64,000 bases of DNA, from positions 1-64,000 of the forward strand of contig JBDTOO010000015.1 in assembly GCA_039933215.1 (NCBI GenBank), read 5' to 3'. The notes beneath the pieces were generated by a model, which saw only the letters and a program-made list of their open reading frames with translations, had not been told where the DNA came from and did not search any database. The DNA comes from JALYUA01 sp039933215. GTDB lineage: Bacteria > Acidobacteriota > Thermoanaerobaculia > UBA5066 > Gp7-AA6. Position 1 is the first letter of the stretch, and every line of letters begins with the position of its first letter. Below, in pieces: positions 43,672 through 52,068 of this stretch. The translations under genes and the position numbers were made by a program.

Positions 43672-44099
43672 GATTCACTCCTTGAGTTCGTTTCGCCGGC
43701 CATGGAGGCTGGGCCCGGGGACGCGCCTTCGGCCTGGACGGGTGCGGGGCGCGGAGGACGCTTCAGCGCTTTCGCCTTCATCTTCTCGGCGCTCTTCGCG
43801 GCGCGCTTCAGCTCTTCGTCCGCGCGCACCGACAGGTGCCGGAGAACCTGGTCGGAGAGCTTCAGCCGGCGCTCGAGCTCCGCGACGATCGGGGGCTCGG
43901 CGTTGACCTGGAGGTAGTGGTAGAACGCCTCCTTCTTACGCAGGATGGGGAAGCCCAGGCGCCGGCGGCCCCACGGCTCTTCCTTGACGATCTCCGCTCC
44001 GCCGTCCGTCAGAATCTTCTTGTAGTCGCCCGCGAGCTTGGTCGCGTCTTCTTCCGACAGGTCCGGGGTCACCAGGATGACGATGTCGTACAGCCTCAT
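43668..44099 (-). CDS. rpsF: 30S ribosomal protein S6
   Basis: A 143-residue S6. MRLYDIVILVTPDLSEE begins the fold, and WGRRRLGFPILRKKEAFYHYLQV is the rRNA/S18 interface. The last 40 residues form an extended basic, Ala/Pro-rich tail. S6 binds S18 on the 30S platform, matching the rpsF-rpsR order. Confidence 0.96.
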   Translation of the reverse strand: MRLYDIVILVTPDLSEEDATKLAGDYKKILTDGGAEIVKEEPWGRRRLGFPILRKKEAFYHYLQVNAEPPIVAELERRLKLSDQVLRHLSVRADEELKRAAKSAEKMKAKALKRPPRPAPVQAEGASPGPASMAGETNSRSES

Positions 44100-44120
44100 T
44101 CTCGATCCTCCTCGTGGATG

Positions 44121-44723
44121 TCAATCCGGACCCGAGGCGGGGTCCGGAGAGGAAGGTTTAGGATTCGCGCTCCTCATGGCGGCGTCGATCCCGTCGGTGA
44201 TCCAGATCCGGAGCGCGTCCGCCGCGCGGCCGATCGCGGCCTCGAAGACCTCGCGCTCCCCTTTCGCGAAGGGCTCGAGCACGTAGTCGGCGAGGTCGCG
44301 GTCCCGGGAGTAGCGCTCGCCCCGGATGCCGATCCGCAACCGGGGAAACTCGCTCGTCCCGAGGGCCGAGATGATGGACTTGATCCCTTTCTGTCCCCCC
44401 GCGGAGCCCCGCGCGCGCATACGCAGGATCCCGAGGGGCAGGTCGATGTCGTCGGAGACGACGCAGACCTCCGAGGGTTCGATGCCGTTCTTGTTGCAAA
44501 GAGCTGAGACGGCCTCACCCGAGGCGTTCATGTAAGTCTGGGGCAGGGCCAGGACCACTGGCTCTCCGGCGATGCGCCCGCGGCCGACGCGCGACTGCGC
44601 CTCCCGCGAACGGATCCGGATTCCCTCCTGCTCGGCGAGGGCCTCCACCACGCGGAACCCCGCGTTGTGGCGCGTGCCCTCGTAACGGTCCCCCGGGTTG
44701 CCGAGACCGACGATGGCGCGCAG
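44121..44723 (-). CDS. pth: peptidyl-tRNA hydrolase, CTG start
   Basis: A Pth of 200 residues. It recycles tRNA from dropped-off peptidyl-tRNAs. The catalytic motifs VGLGNPGDRYEGTRHNAG (Asn9 and His19) lie before any ATG, GTG or TTG in the frame; the first such codon is GTG at 44651. A TAG stop (the end of rplY) is in the same frame two codons upstream of CTG 44723. CTG is therefore the only codon of NTG type that keeps the active site. An AAGGAG lies about 9 bases upstream. The core QTYMNASGEAV and GGQKGIKSII is normal. Confidence 0.94.
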   Translation of the reverse strand: MRAIVGLGNPGDRYEGTRHNAGFRVVEALAEQEGIRIRSREAQSRVGRGRIAGEPVVLALPQTYMNASGEAVSALCNKNGIEPSEVCVVSDDIDLPLGILRMRARGSAGGQKGIKSIISALGTSEFPRLRIGIRGERYSRDRDLADYVLEPFAKGEREVFEAAIGRAADALRIWITDGIDAAMRSANPKPSSPDPASGPD

Positions 44724-44726
44724 GCC

Positions 44727-45434
44727 CTACTTCTCCTTCTTCTCCGCTTTCTTGTCGGGCTTGGCGTCCTTGTCCGCGCCCTCTTCGTCGGTCACGACCT
44801 TGCCCTTCTTCAGAACCTCGGGCTCCGCGGCCGCCTCGGCTCCTTCGACCGGCACCGCCGCCGCGATCTCCTGGGTCGGCTGCGCGACGTGGACGATCAC
44901 CTTTTCCGGGTCGTCGACGATCTCGACACCCTCGACCGTCTTCAGGTCCTTGATGCGGATCGCGTCGCCGATGCCGAGCTCGGACACGTCGAGCGGAAGG
45001 TGCGCGGGGATGTTCCCGGGAAGGGACTCGATCTCGACCTCACGCGTGACCATGTCGAGGATGCCGCCGTCCGTCTTCACGCCGCGGGCGACGCCCACGA
45101 TCTCGATCGAGACGAAGACGCGGATCTTCGCGTCCATCATGACGCGCACGAAATCGATGTGGAGGGCCTTGCGCGACAAAGGATCCTTCTGGAGCTCCTT
45201 GATCATGGCGTGGCGGCTCTGATCCGAGCCCGCGAGCTTCAGGAGGAAGATCGCGTTCTCCCCCGCCCCGTTGCGGAACGCGTCGGAGAGCGACTTGCGG
45301 TCGACGACGATGGGTACGGTCGCCTTGCCCGCCCCGTACACGATCGCCGGGATCTTGCCGGAGACGCGGGTCCGGCGGGCTTCATTCTTGCCCCGCGAGG
45401 AGCGCTTTTCGACGTTCAGTTCGATGGTCTTCAT
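44727..45434 (-). CDS. rplY: 50S ribosomal protein L25/general stress protein Ctc
   Basis: A 235-residue L25 of the long CTC type: a 5S-rRNA-binding N-terminal domain (RRTRVSGKIPAIVYG, HIDFVRV) followed by the TL5-like C-terminal domain and a Lys/Glu/Ala-rich tail. It lies between prs and pth, the usual order. A small hairpin sits just before its ribosome-binding site. Confidence 0.94.
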   Translation of the reverse strand: MKTIELNVEKRSSRGKNEARRTRVSGKIPAIVYGAGKATVPIVVDRKSLSDAFRNGAGENAIFLLKLAGSDQSRHAMIKELQKDPLSRKALHIDFVRVMMDAKIRVFVSIEIVGVARGVKTDGGILDMVTREVEIESLPGNIPAHLPLDVSELGIGDAIRIKDLKTVEGVEIVDDPEKVIVHVAQPTQEIAAAVPVEGAEAAAEPEVLKKGKVVTDEEGADKDAKPDKKAEKKEK

Positions 45435-45444
45435 TCGTTTCCCC

Positions 45445-45460
45445 GCGCGGAAAGCCGCGC
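45445..45460 (-). promoter_or_regulatory. hairpin next to the rplY ribosome-binding site
   Basis: GCGCGG and CCGCGC pair with a 4-base loop, and the 3' arm runs straight into GGGGAAACGA before the ATG. Such a stem could modulate access to the Shine-Dalgarno, possibly as an L25 feedback site, but nothing beyond position supports this. Confidence 0.3.
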
Positions 45461-45494
45461 AAAACGTTAGATCCTATACGAAAAACGGGGGATT

Positions 45495-46451
45495 CTACAC
45501 GAAAAGCGAGGAAACGGACGTCCCGTCGTGGATCCGCTGGATCGCCTCGCCGAGGATGGGAGCGATCGACAGCGGCTGGATCCGGGCGCACCGGGCCAGG
45601 GCGGCCTCCATCGGGACGGTATTGGTCACCATGAGGCTCTCGAGGCCCGAGGCCTCGATCCGCTCGATCGCCGGGCCGGAGAGCACGGGGTGAACGGCCG
45701 CCGCGTAGGTCCGGCGCGCGCCCTGGCGCCGGAGCGCCGCCTCGGCCTGGACGAGAGTTCCGGCTGTGTCCACGATGTCGTCCAGGATCAGGACGTCCTT
45801 GCCCTCGACCTCTCCGACGACGTTCAGGACCTCCGTCTCGTTCTTTCCCGTCCGCCGCTTGTCGATGATGGCGAGCGAAGCCCCGAGCCGTTTGCCGATC
45901 GCACGGGCCCGTGCCACCCCGCCGACGTCCGGCGAGACGATCACGAGGTCTTCGAGCTCGAGCTTGCGGATCGCGTCGAGGAGAACCGGGGCGGCGAAAA
46001 GGTGGTCGACGGGGATGTCGAAGAAGCCCTGGATCTGGGCCGCGTGCAGGTCCATGGTCAGGATCCGGTCCGCCCCCGACGCCGTCAGGAGGTCGGCCAT
46101 GAGCTTGGCCGCGATCGGCACGCGCGGCTTGTCCTTCTTGTCCTGCCGCGAATAGCCGAAATAGGGCATCACCGCGGTGATCCGCGAGGCCGAAGACCGG
46201 CGGAAGGCATCGAGGAGGATGAGCAGCTCCATGACGTGGTCGTTCACCGGCGAGCTCGTGGGCTGGACGATGAACACGTCCGCGCCGCGAACGTTCTCGT
46301 CGATCTGGCAGTAATTCTCGCCGTCGGAAAAATTGTAGAGCGTCAACTGCCCGAGGGGGATCTCGAGGTAAGCGCAGATCTCCCGGGCCAGCGCCGGATG
46401 CGCGCGCCCGGAAAAAATCTTCAGGTCGCCGTAAGAAAAATTAGGTCCCAA
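45495..46451 (-). CDS. prs: ribose-phosphate pyrophosphokinase
   Basis: A PRPP synthase of 318 residues. FSDGENYCQIDENVRG and MDLHAAQIQGFFDIPVDHL are the ATP and catalytic regions, and VLILDDIVDTAGTL is the PRPP-binding loop. PRPP feeds purine, pyrimidine, His and Trp synthesis. The start is probably TTG 46451. CTG in GDLKIFSG is an alternative that would give the short MKIFSG start common in this family. Confidence 0.95.
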   Translation of the reverse strand: MGPNFSYGDLKIFSGRAHPALAREICAYLEIPLGQLTLYNFSDGENYCQIDENVRGADVFIVQPTSSPVNDHVMELLILLDAFRRSSASRITAVMPYFGYSRQDKKDKPRVPIAAKLMADLLTASGADRILTMDLHAAQIQGFFDIPVDHLFAAPVLLDAIRKLELEDLVIVSPDVGGVARARAIGKRLGASLAIIDKRRTGKNETEVLNVVGEVEGKDVLILDDIVDTAGTLVQAEAALRRQGARRTYAAAVHPVLSGPAIERIEASGLESLMVTNTVPMEAALARCARIQPLSIAPILGEAIQRIHDGTSVSSLFV

Positions 46452-46560
46452 GAGTCCCGAATTCTACACGCCAGCGATCCCTCACCCCATGCGGTTTGAG
46501 GACGCTCGACTCCTTCAACCGCCGCCACGAGAGAGAGTCGCTCACGCCCCACTGAAACAA

Positions 46561-46607
46561 CAGCGGGAGCCGCAGCGGTCGCGCCCGGCGCGACCGCGGA
46601 GGCGACG
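46561..46607 (-). repeat. 47-bp palindromic repeat, copy B
   Basis: Read on the minus strand it begins CGTCGCCTCCGCGGTCGCG and ends CGGCTCCCGCTG, identical to copy A except at four positions. It begins two bases after the 3' end of tRNA-Gln in the same orientation, just as copy A follows a protein gene. The core is an imperfect palindrome and may act in 3'-end formation. Confidence 0.75.
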
Positions 46608-46609
46608 GA

Positions 46610-46685
46610 TGGCTGGGGCGGATGGACTCGAACCATCAGATGCCGGCTCCAAAGGCCGGTGCCTTACCAGTTTGGCGACGCCCCA
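46610..46685 (-). tRNA. tRNA-Gln (anticodon TTG)
   Basis: 76 nt including an encoded CCA. The acceptor arms TGGGGCG and CGCCCCA pair, the D loop contains TGGTAAGG, the anticodon stem is CCGGC/GCCGG with loop CTTTGGA (anticodon TTG), and the T arm contains GGTTCGAGTCC. The discriminator base is G. It decodes CAA (and CAG by wobble) as glutamine. It lies between spoVG and prs. Confidence 0.97.
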
Positions 46686-46768
46686 GAAGAGTGGCGATCA
46701 GGATAACGCCGAATCGCGCGGGGCGCGCCGCTGCCGTACGGGGGCCGGGATGAACGAGAGGCGGAGGT

Positions 46769-47110
46769 TCAGCCGGAGAACGTGGACGCGCCCGTCTCCT
46801 GGAGCGCGGCGCCGGCTTCCGCGTAATCCGCCGCGACATCCGGGGGCGAGGGCGACGCGACGCGCGCCCGCTCGTACTCGTCCAGGATGCGGCGCTCCAT
46901 GCGCTCCCGGGTCTCCCGGTTCAGCGGATGAGCGATGTCCTTGAACTCGCCGTTTTTCTTTCTCTTCGAGGGCATCGAGATGAACAGGCCGTTGGGACCG
47001 TGGATGACTTTCAGATCCGAAACGAGGAAGCAATCGTCGAGCACGATGGAGACGTAGGCCTTGAGCTTCTCCTCATCGACCGGGAAGACTTTGACCTGGG
47101 TAATGTCCAT
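46769..47110 (-). CDS. spoVG: SpoVG family RNA/DNA-binding protein
   Basis: A 113-residue SpoVG. MDITQVKVFPVDEEKLKAYVSI and LKVIHGPNGLFISMPSKR are characteristic. SpoVG binds nucleic acids and tunes gene expression in many non-sporulating bacteria too. The ATG lies behind a strong GGAGG, and its first 38 bases overlap the 3' end of ispE in another frame. The extra C-terminal 25 residues are acidic. Confidence 0.93.
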   Translation of the reverse strand: MDITQVKVFPVDEEKLKAYVSIVLDDCFLVSDLKVIHGPNGLFISMPSKRKKNGEFKDIAHPLNRETRERMERRILDEYERARVASPSPPDVAADYAEAGAALQETGASTFSG

Positions 47111-47975
47111 TTCGACCTCCGGGAGGCGTAGTTCGCGACACGTACTCGGCTCGTCCGAGAGTCCGGGTCCGCTCGAAGCGCGCCTCAGGGTGACGTTGCG
47201 CCAGCCAGCTCTCGGCCCCGGTGCCCGCCCCGATCAGAACGACCGTGGAGCCCGAGCCGGTGAGGCTCGAGTCCGAGCCGACTTGTCGAGCGGATTCCAG
47301 ATAGGCCTTCATCGCACCCTCTACCTCTAGCACGGCGGATGCCAGTTCATTTGGCCCGAAGAACTTTCCAGAAGTCTCGAGGTCGAGACGCTCGGCAACG
47401 CGCGCGCCCTCGCCGGTCCTTCGCGCGTGGGCCTCGAAGACCTCGCGCGTCGAAAGGGGAAAGGGCGGAATGAGAAGAAGGAGCTCGGCCGCCGGGGCGT
47501 CCGGTCGGGGAACCACGTGTTCTCCCCTTCCGGAAACGTCCGCATCGCCGCCGACCAGGAAATAGGGAACATCGCTGCCAAGGGTCGGAGCGACCCTCGA
47601 AACGATCTCCCCGGAGGGGTCGACGTCCCACAGGCGCCGCAGGAGGCGGAGCGCCGCGGCGGCGTCGGAGCTGCCGCCCCCGAGCCCCGCGCCGACGGGA
47701 ATGCGCTTGTCGAGGACGATGCGGGCTCTCGGCTCGACGCCGGCCTCGAGCGCGAGCCCGCGCGCCGCGCGGAGAACGAGGTTGCTCTCTCCGCAGTCGA
47801 GCGGCTCGCCGCGGCAAAGGAGCTCGAGCCGGTCGGAAGCCTCGACCGTCAGGGTGTCGGAGAGATCGATCGACGAGAATCGGGAGAGAAGATCGTGGAA
47901 CCCGTCGCTCCGCCGCGCTCCCACGCGCAGCTCCCGGTTGATCTTGGCCGGCGCGTCGGCGCTCCACGCGCTCAA
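47073..47975 (-). CDS. ispE: 4-diphosphocytidyl-2-C-methyl-D-erythritol kinase
   Basis: A GHMP kinase of 300 residues in the MEP isoprenoid pathway. PAKINRELRVGARRSDGFHDL is the N-terminal signature, PVGAGLGGGSSDAAAAL the ATP loop, and SLTGSGSTVVLIG the third motif. The TTG start overlaps the stop of the lolB-like gene (TTGA). The C-terminus extends about 20 residues beyond the usual end, into spoVG. Confidence 0.93.
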   Translation of the reverse strand: MSAWSADAPAKINRELRVGARRSDGFHDLLSRFSSIDLSDTLTVEASDRLELLCRGEPLDCGESNLVLRAARGLALEAGVEPRARIVLDKRIPVGAGLGGGSSDAAAALRLLRRLWDVDPSGEIVSRVAPTLGSDVPYFLVGGDADVSGRGEHVVPRPDAPAAELLLLIPPFPLSTREVFEAHARRTGEGARVAERLDLETSGKFFGPNELASAVLEVEGAMKAYLESARQVGSDSSLTGSGSTVVLIGAGTGAESWLAQRHPEARFERTRTLGRAEYVSRTTPPGGRNGHYPGQSLPGR

Positions 47976-48616
47976 CGCAGGGACTCCCGCGCCTGCAGTG
48001 TCAGCTGGAGGCGGCTCGCGCTCGACCGTTCCTCGATCGAGACTTTCCTCGGCCAGGGGTCGGCCGTCTCCCCATAGGACGCTTCGTAGGTCCGGCCGTC
48101 GCGCTCGACCCGCAGCGACGCGAAGCGCGCCTGAGCGAGGTTCAGGACCCCCTCGGCGCGGGCCGGGCCCGACCAGACGAGGAGCGCGTCGCCTCCCAGG
48201 ATGCCGCGGACCTGCGGGTCCGGATCCTTCCAGATTCCCGCGAGGAGCCAGAGGAGCGGCTCCGGCTCGATGACGACGGGCGCGAACTTCTCGCCGCGAA
48301 GCGCCCCGTTCTCGTAGACGGCGACGGGCGACCCGAATGGTCCGGTGATGGTGGCGCGGACCGGATCGCCCGTCGTCACCGCGAGAGTTCCCGGCAGCGA
48401 CGCGAGCCCCTGGCTGAGCTTCGCGTCGTACAGGAGGCGGGAGGGCCCCAGGGAGTCCGCCCGCGCGACCGCTTCGCGCCAGGCGGCGAGGGCGAGGGAT
48501 ACCTGCTCCGCTCCGGCGGGACCGAAAGACCTGGCGGGCCGGCGGGCCGCGCAGCCGCTGATTGCGAGCAGGAGGGCGCCGAGCGTGACGGCCGCGGCGG
48601 CTCGCGTGCGGATCAG
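47972..48616 (-). CDS. LolB-like outer-membrane lipoprotein, CTG start
   Basis: A 214-residue protein. With a CTG start at 48616 it has an ideal lipoprotein signal: basic IRTR, a hydrophobic VTLGALLLAIS, then the lipobox SGC with Cys22. The first ATG, GTG or TTG in frame (48379) would remove the signal peptide. GAGG lies 8 bases before the CTG. The remaining part is beta-rich, LolA/LolB/DUF4292-like. Its place before ispE and prs matches lolB-ispE-prs of E. coli, supporting a role in inserting lipoproteins into the outer membrane. Direct sequence similarity to LolB is weak. Confidence 0.75.
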   Translation of the reverse strand: MIRTRAAAAVTLGALLLAISGCAARRPARSFGPAGAEQVSLALAAWREAVARADSLGPSRLLYDAKLSQGLASLPGTLAVTTGDPVRATITGPFGSPVAVYENGALRGEKFAPVVIEPEPLLWLLAGIWKDPDPQVRGILGGDALLVWSGPARAEGVLNLAQARFASLRVERDGRTYEASYGETADPWPRKVSIEERSSASRLQLTLQARESLR

Positions 48617-48626
48617 CGGCGGCGCC

Positions 48627-50540
48627 TCAGCGGGTGGCGCCGGCGATCTTCGCGCGGGCGCGGTTCAACTTCTCCTGCACCTTGGCGGGCTCGTCCGGCT
48701 TGAGCGTCAGGGAGCGCTCGAAATGGCGGACGGCTTCGTCGGCCCGGCCCTGCCGGTCGGCGAGATCTCCGAGATGTTCCTCGATCGTCGAGTCGTCGGG
48801 CTCGCGGCGCTGCGCCTCCATCAGGTTCTTCTCGGCCGCCGCGAAGTTGCCGAGGCGGAAGTCCGCCCACCCGAGGGAGTCGCGGTACGCGCCGTTGCGC
48901 GGCTCGCGGGCGACGGCCTTCTCCAGGAGATTGCGCGCGCGCTCGAGGTTCTCGCCCCGGTCCGCCCACATGTATCCGAGGTAATTCATCGTCGCGGCGT
49001 CGTTCGGCTTGGCGTCGAGCATCTTCAGGAAGATCTTCTCGGCTTCGGCCGGGGAGCCTCCGCGCTCGAGGCTCGAGGCGAGGCGGAACTGCACTTCGGA
49101 GCTCTCGGGATACCGCTTCGCCGCCTCCCGCGAGATCCGCACGGCCGTCGCGAAGTCCTTCACGCGGGCGGCGGCATCGGCGGCGGCCATCGCGCGCTCG
49201 AGCTCCGGCGAACCGGCCATTTTGTCGAAGGCGGCGACGGCGCCGGCCCGGTCGCCGGTGCGGTGGAGGAACTCGCCGACCGCGGCTTCCCACTCGGGAT
49301 TGCCCGGCTCGGCGGCCGCGGCGGCGCGCGCGGCGGCGAGGCCCGACGGGTACTCCGCGGAATCCCGCGCCACGGCGAGCAGGAGGCGTACCGCGCGCGC
49401 GTCGACCGGCCGGCCGGCGACGATCGGCTCGAGCGCCTTCCGGGCGGCCGGGTAATCCTTCTGGAGATAGGCGGCATACGCGAGCTCGCGCGTCGCCCAG
49501 GTCTTCTGGTCGGCGGCCTTGGGATCGGCGCCGGCGCGCTTCAGGCTGTCTTCGAAGAGGGCGCGCGCCTCGGGGAGTCGGTGCTCCCGGAGAAGCTCGT
49601 TCGCGAGCGCCCGGCGCGTTGCCTCGTCTTCCGGGTCCGCCTGGAGGAGGTCGCGGAGGATCTTCTCGCCGCCGGCGCCGTCCCCCTTCTCGAAGAGGAC
49701 CTGGGCGAGGAGACGGCGGATGTCGCGGTTCTCGGGGCGGCGGGTCGCGAGCTCGCGGGCGCGCTTCTCCGCCTCGTCGAAACGACCGGCGCGCGCGAGG
49801 TCGAGAGTGATGCGCTCGGAAACCGCCGGGTTCTCGGGGTCCTTCGCGGCCAGGTCGGAGAGCAGCTTCAGGGCTTCGTCGTAGCGGTCGTCTTCCTCGT
49901 AGACGTCGATGAGCGCCGCCGCGATCTCGCGGTCGGTCGGGTCCAGGGCGAGGAGCTGCTGGTACAGGACCTCCGCGTCGCGCGAGCGTCCGCTCTTCGC
50001 GCGGGCCTCCGCGGCGATGCGGACGAGGGCGGGCTGCATCCGGGTCTCGGGAACCTCGTCGAGAAGCTGCGATGCCTCGGCCGCGCGGCCCCGCGTGAGC
50101 AGCGCTCGCGCGAGAGCCGCCACCGTCGAGAGGTCGCCCGGCGCGAGCTTGCGGGCCTGCCGCAGCTCCTCGATGCCCCTGTCGACCGCGGCCGGGTCCT
50201 TCTCCCCCGCGGCGATCTCGAGCGTTCCGAGAAGGCGGTGGGCCTCGGCCATCTTCCCGTCGAGCCGGATGGCTTCCCGGGCCTGCTTCACCGCTTCGTC
50301 CTGAACGTTCAGGTCTCGCAGGAGCTGCGCGTACTCGTAGCGGACCACGGCGTCGTCCGGGCGGCGCTCGATCACCTTGCGATAGAGGTCGAGGGCCTCC
50401 TTGTACTGGCCGTCCGCGACGGCGCCGCGGGCGCGCAGGTACATGCGGCGGAAGTCCCGTTCGCCGTCGGGAGCCGGGGCCGTCGGCGGAGCGGGAGCAA
50501 GAGTCGCCGCGAGGATGAGCGCGAGGAAGAAGGGCCTCAT
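48627..50540 (-). CDS. secreted TPR-repeat protein
   Basis: A 637-residue protein with a signal peptide (FFLALILAATLAPAPP). It is made almost entirely of TPR helices, for instance GQYKEALDLYRKVIERRPDDAVVRYEYAQ near the start and further repeats to the C-terminus. TPRs scaffold protein complexes; export suggests an envelope assembly role, fitting the lolB-like gene 10 bp downstream. No catalytic domain is visible. Confidence 0.85.
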   Translation of the reverse strand: MRPFFLALILAATLAPAPPTAPAPDGERDFRRMYLRARGAVADGQYKEALDLYRKVIERRPDDAVVRYEYAQLLRDLNVQDEAVKQAREAIRLDGKMAEAHRLLGTLEIAAGEKDPAAVDRGIEELRQARKLAPGDLSTVAALARALLTRGRAAEASQLLDEVPETRMQPALVRIAAEARAKSGRSRDAEVLYQQLLALDPTDREIAAALIDVYEEDDRYDEALKLLSDLAAKDPENPAVSERITLDLARAGRFDEAEKRARELATRRPENRDIRRLLAQVLFEKGDGAGGEKILRDLLQADPEDEATRRALANELLREHRLPEARALFEDSLKRAGADPKAADQKTWATRELAYAAYLQKDYPAARKALEPIVAGRPVDARAVRLLLAVARDSAEYPSGLAAARAAAAAEPGNPEWEAAVGEFLHRTGDRAGAVAAFDKMAGSPELERAMAAADAAARVKDFATAVRISREAAKRYPESSEVQFRLASSLERGGSPAEAEKIFLKMLDAKPNDAATMNYLGYMWADRGENLERARNLLEKAVAREPRNGAYRDSLGWADFRLGNFAAAEKNLMEAQRREPDDSTIEEHLGDLADRQGRADEAVRHFERSLTLKPDEPAKVQEKLNRARAKIAGATR

Positions 50541-50638
50541 GCGAACGAATCTAGCATGCGGGGTGCCAGCGGAAGGGTTGCCCGTGCGGCCGGCTCGGCG
50601 GGCGACCGGAACGTTCTACGCCATAATCGGAGGCGACC

Positions 50639-52042
50639 ATGCCCCGCCTCGGCCAGCTGCTCGTGCGAGCCGACCTCGTATCGGAGAACAACCTCGCCCG
50701 GGCGCTCGGCGTGCAGAATTTCGCAGGGGGCCGGCTCGGAACGCTGCTGCTCGAGAGAGGCTCCGTGAGCGAGGACGAACTCGGCAAGACGCTCGCGCAG
50801 CAGCATGGGTGCGAGTACGTGCCGTGGCGGCTTCTCGCCGACGTTCCGATGGGGACGATCGCGGCCCTCCCGGCGAAGTTCGCGATCAAGCATTCCGCGG
50901 TGCCCTACGACCGCTCCGAGAACGTCCTGAAGCTCGTCCTGCGGGATCCTTCGGATCTGCGGATCTTGGACGAGCTCTTCTTCGTGACGGGCCGCAAGAT
51001 CATCGCGGGCGTCGCGCCGGAGGTTCGCGTCTACCAGGCGCTCGAGAAGTACTACGGCGAGAGGCGTACCCCGCGCTTCGCCATCCTCGCCGAGAAGCTC
51101 TCGCGCCCCGTTCGATCCGCCCGGAGCGAGACGAGCGCCCCGCCTCCCCCGCCGAGCTTCTTTCCCGAGACCGAGCGCGCGGAGGAGCGGCTTCCGGACG
51201 CGCAGGAAATCTGGGGCGACTCGTCGGACGCCGATCTGGCGCTGGGCCCTCCGATCGTCCAGTCGTGGCGGACGACGACGGAGCCGCACGGCGGATGGGC
51301 CGGGACCTCCTCCCAGATGGGCGATGCCCGGCTGTCGGGGGACGTCGACGCGATCTCCTGGGAGGAGATGCCGCCGGCGGCCCCCGGCCCGCCCTCCGCT
51401 TCCTCCGCTTCCTCCGCGACGCCGGCGCTCGGCGCCGGGTCGGCTCATGAATCCCCCGCTTCTCCGCAGGCCCCCTCCGTGCCTGCTCCCGCCGCGCGCC
51501 CGGCGCCGGTCGCCGGATTGCCCCCGATGGCGGCGCCTCCGGAGCGGGCTATGCCGAGAACGGCGGCAGCGGACGACTTCACAGCGATCGCGGAGGCGAA
51601 CGACCGGGACACGATCGCGGTCGCTGCCCTGTCCGCGATGGCCCCCCGTTTCGTGCGGTCCGCGCTCTTTGCGGCGCGGCCCGACCGCGTCCAGGGCTGG
51701 GCGGGCGGCGGCGAGCTCGATCCCGTTCGGATCCGCGCGATCGCGATCCCCTGGAAGGAGGGGTCGGTCTTCCTGAACGTGCGCCTCTCCCGGTCCTTCT
51801 ATCTCGGCCCCCTGCTGCGGCTCCCCCGGCACGAGGATCTCGCGCTCGCGACGGGGGGCTGGCCGGAGGAGTGCGTCGTGATGCCCATCCTGATCCAGGA
51901 CAAGCCGGCCGCCTTTCTCTACGCCGAGGGCCCCGCCGAACGGGGGGTCACCCCGATGGACCTCGTCTTCCTGCGGGAGCTCTCCCGGGCGGCCGCCGCG
52001 GGGCTCTCGCGGGCCATCCGTATGAAGAAGAAAGAGATATAA
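50639..52042 (+). CDS. stand-alone MshEN (GspE N-terminal) domain protein, first copy
   Basis: A 467-residue protein. The N-terminal 150 residues form an MshEN-type domain: two RLG phrases (RLGQLLVRADLVSENNLARAL and RLGTLLLERGSVSEDELGKTL) spaced as in c-di-GMP-binding MshEN, then VPYDRSENVLKLVLRDPSDLRILDELFFVTG. The usual secretion ATPase domain is absent. A disordered Pro/Ala linker (about 160-310) leads to a C-terminal domain of about 140 residues resembling a reduced GAF fold. It probably acts as a second-messenger sensor or PilB/GspE partner; not proven. Confidence 0.8.
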   Translation: MPRLGQLLVRADLVSENNLARALGVQNFAGGRLGTLLLERGSVSEDELGKTLAQQHGCEYVPWRLLADVPMGTIAALPAKFAIKHSAVPYDRSENVLKLVLRDPSDLRILDELFFVTGRKIIAGVAPEVRVYQALEKYYGERRTPRFAILAEKLSRPVRSARSETSAPPPPPSFFPETERAEERLPDAQEIWGDSSDADLALGPPIVQSWRTTTEPHGGWAGTSSQMGDARLSGDVDAISWEEMPPAAPGPPSASSASSATPALGAGSAHESPASPQAPSVPAPAARPAPVAGLPPMAAPPERAMPRTAAADDFTAIAEANDRDTIAVAALSAMAPRFVRSALFAARPDRVQGWAGGGELDPVRIRAIAIPWKEGSVFLNVRLSRSFYLGPLLRLPRHEDLALATGGWPEECVVMPILIQDKPAAFLYAEGPAERGVTPMDLVFLRELSRAAAAGLSRAIRMKKKEI

Positions 52043-52068
52043 TTGCGGGAGCGCACTCGGAGGCAGAG

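Noticed and set aside
46461..46466. TAGAAT on the minus strand just before prs as a promoter
   Set aside because: A -10-like hexamer so close to the TTG would leave a leader of only a few bases, and no -35 is visible; too weak to list.
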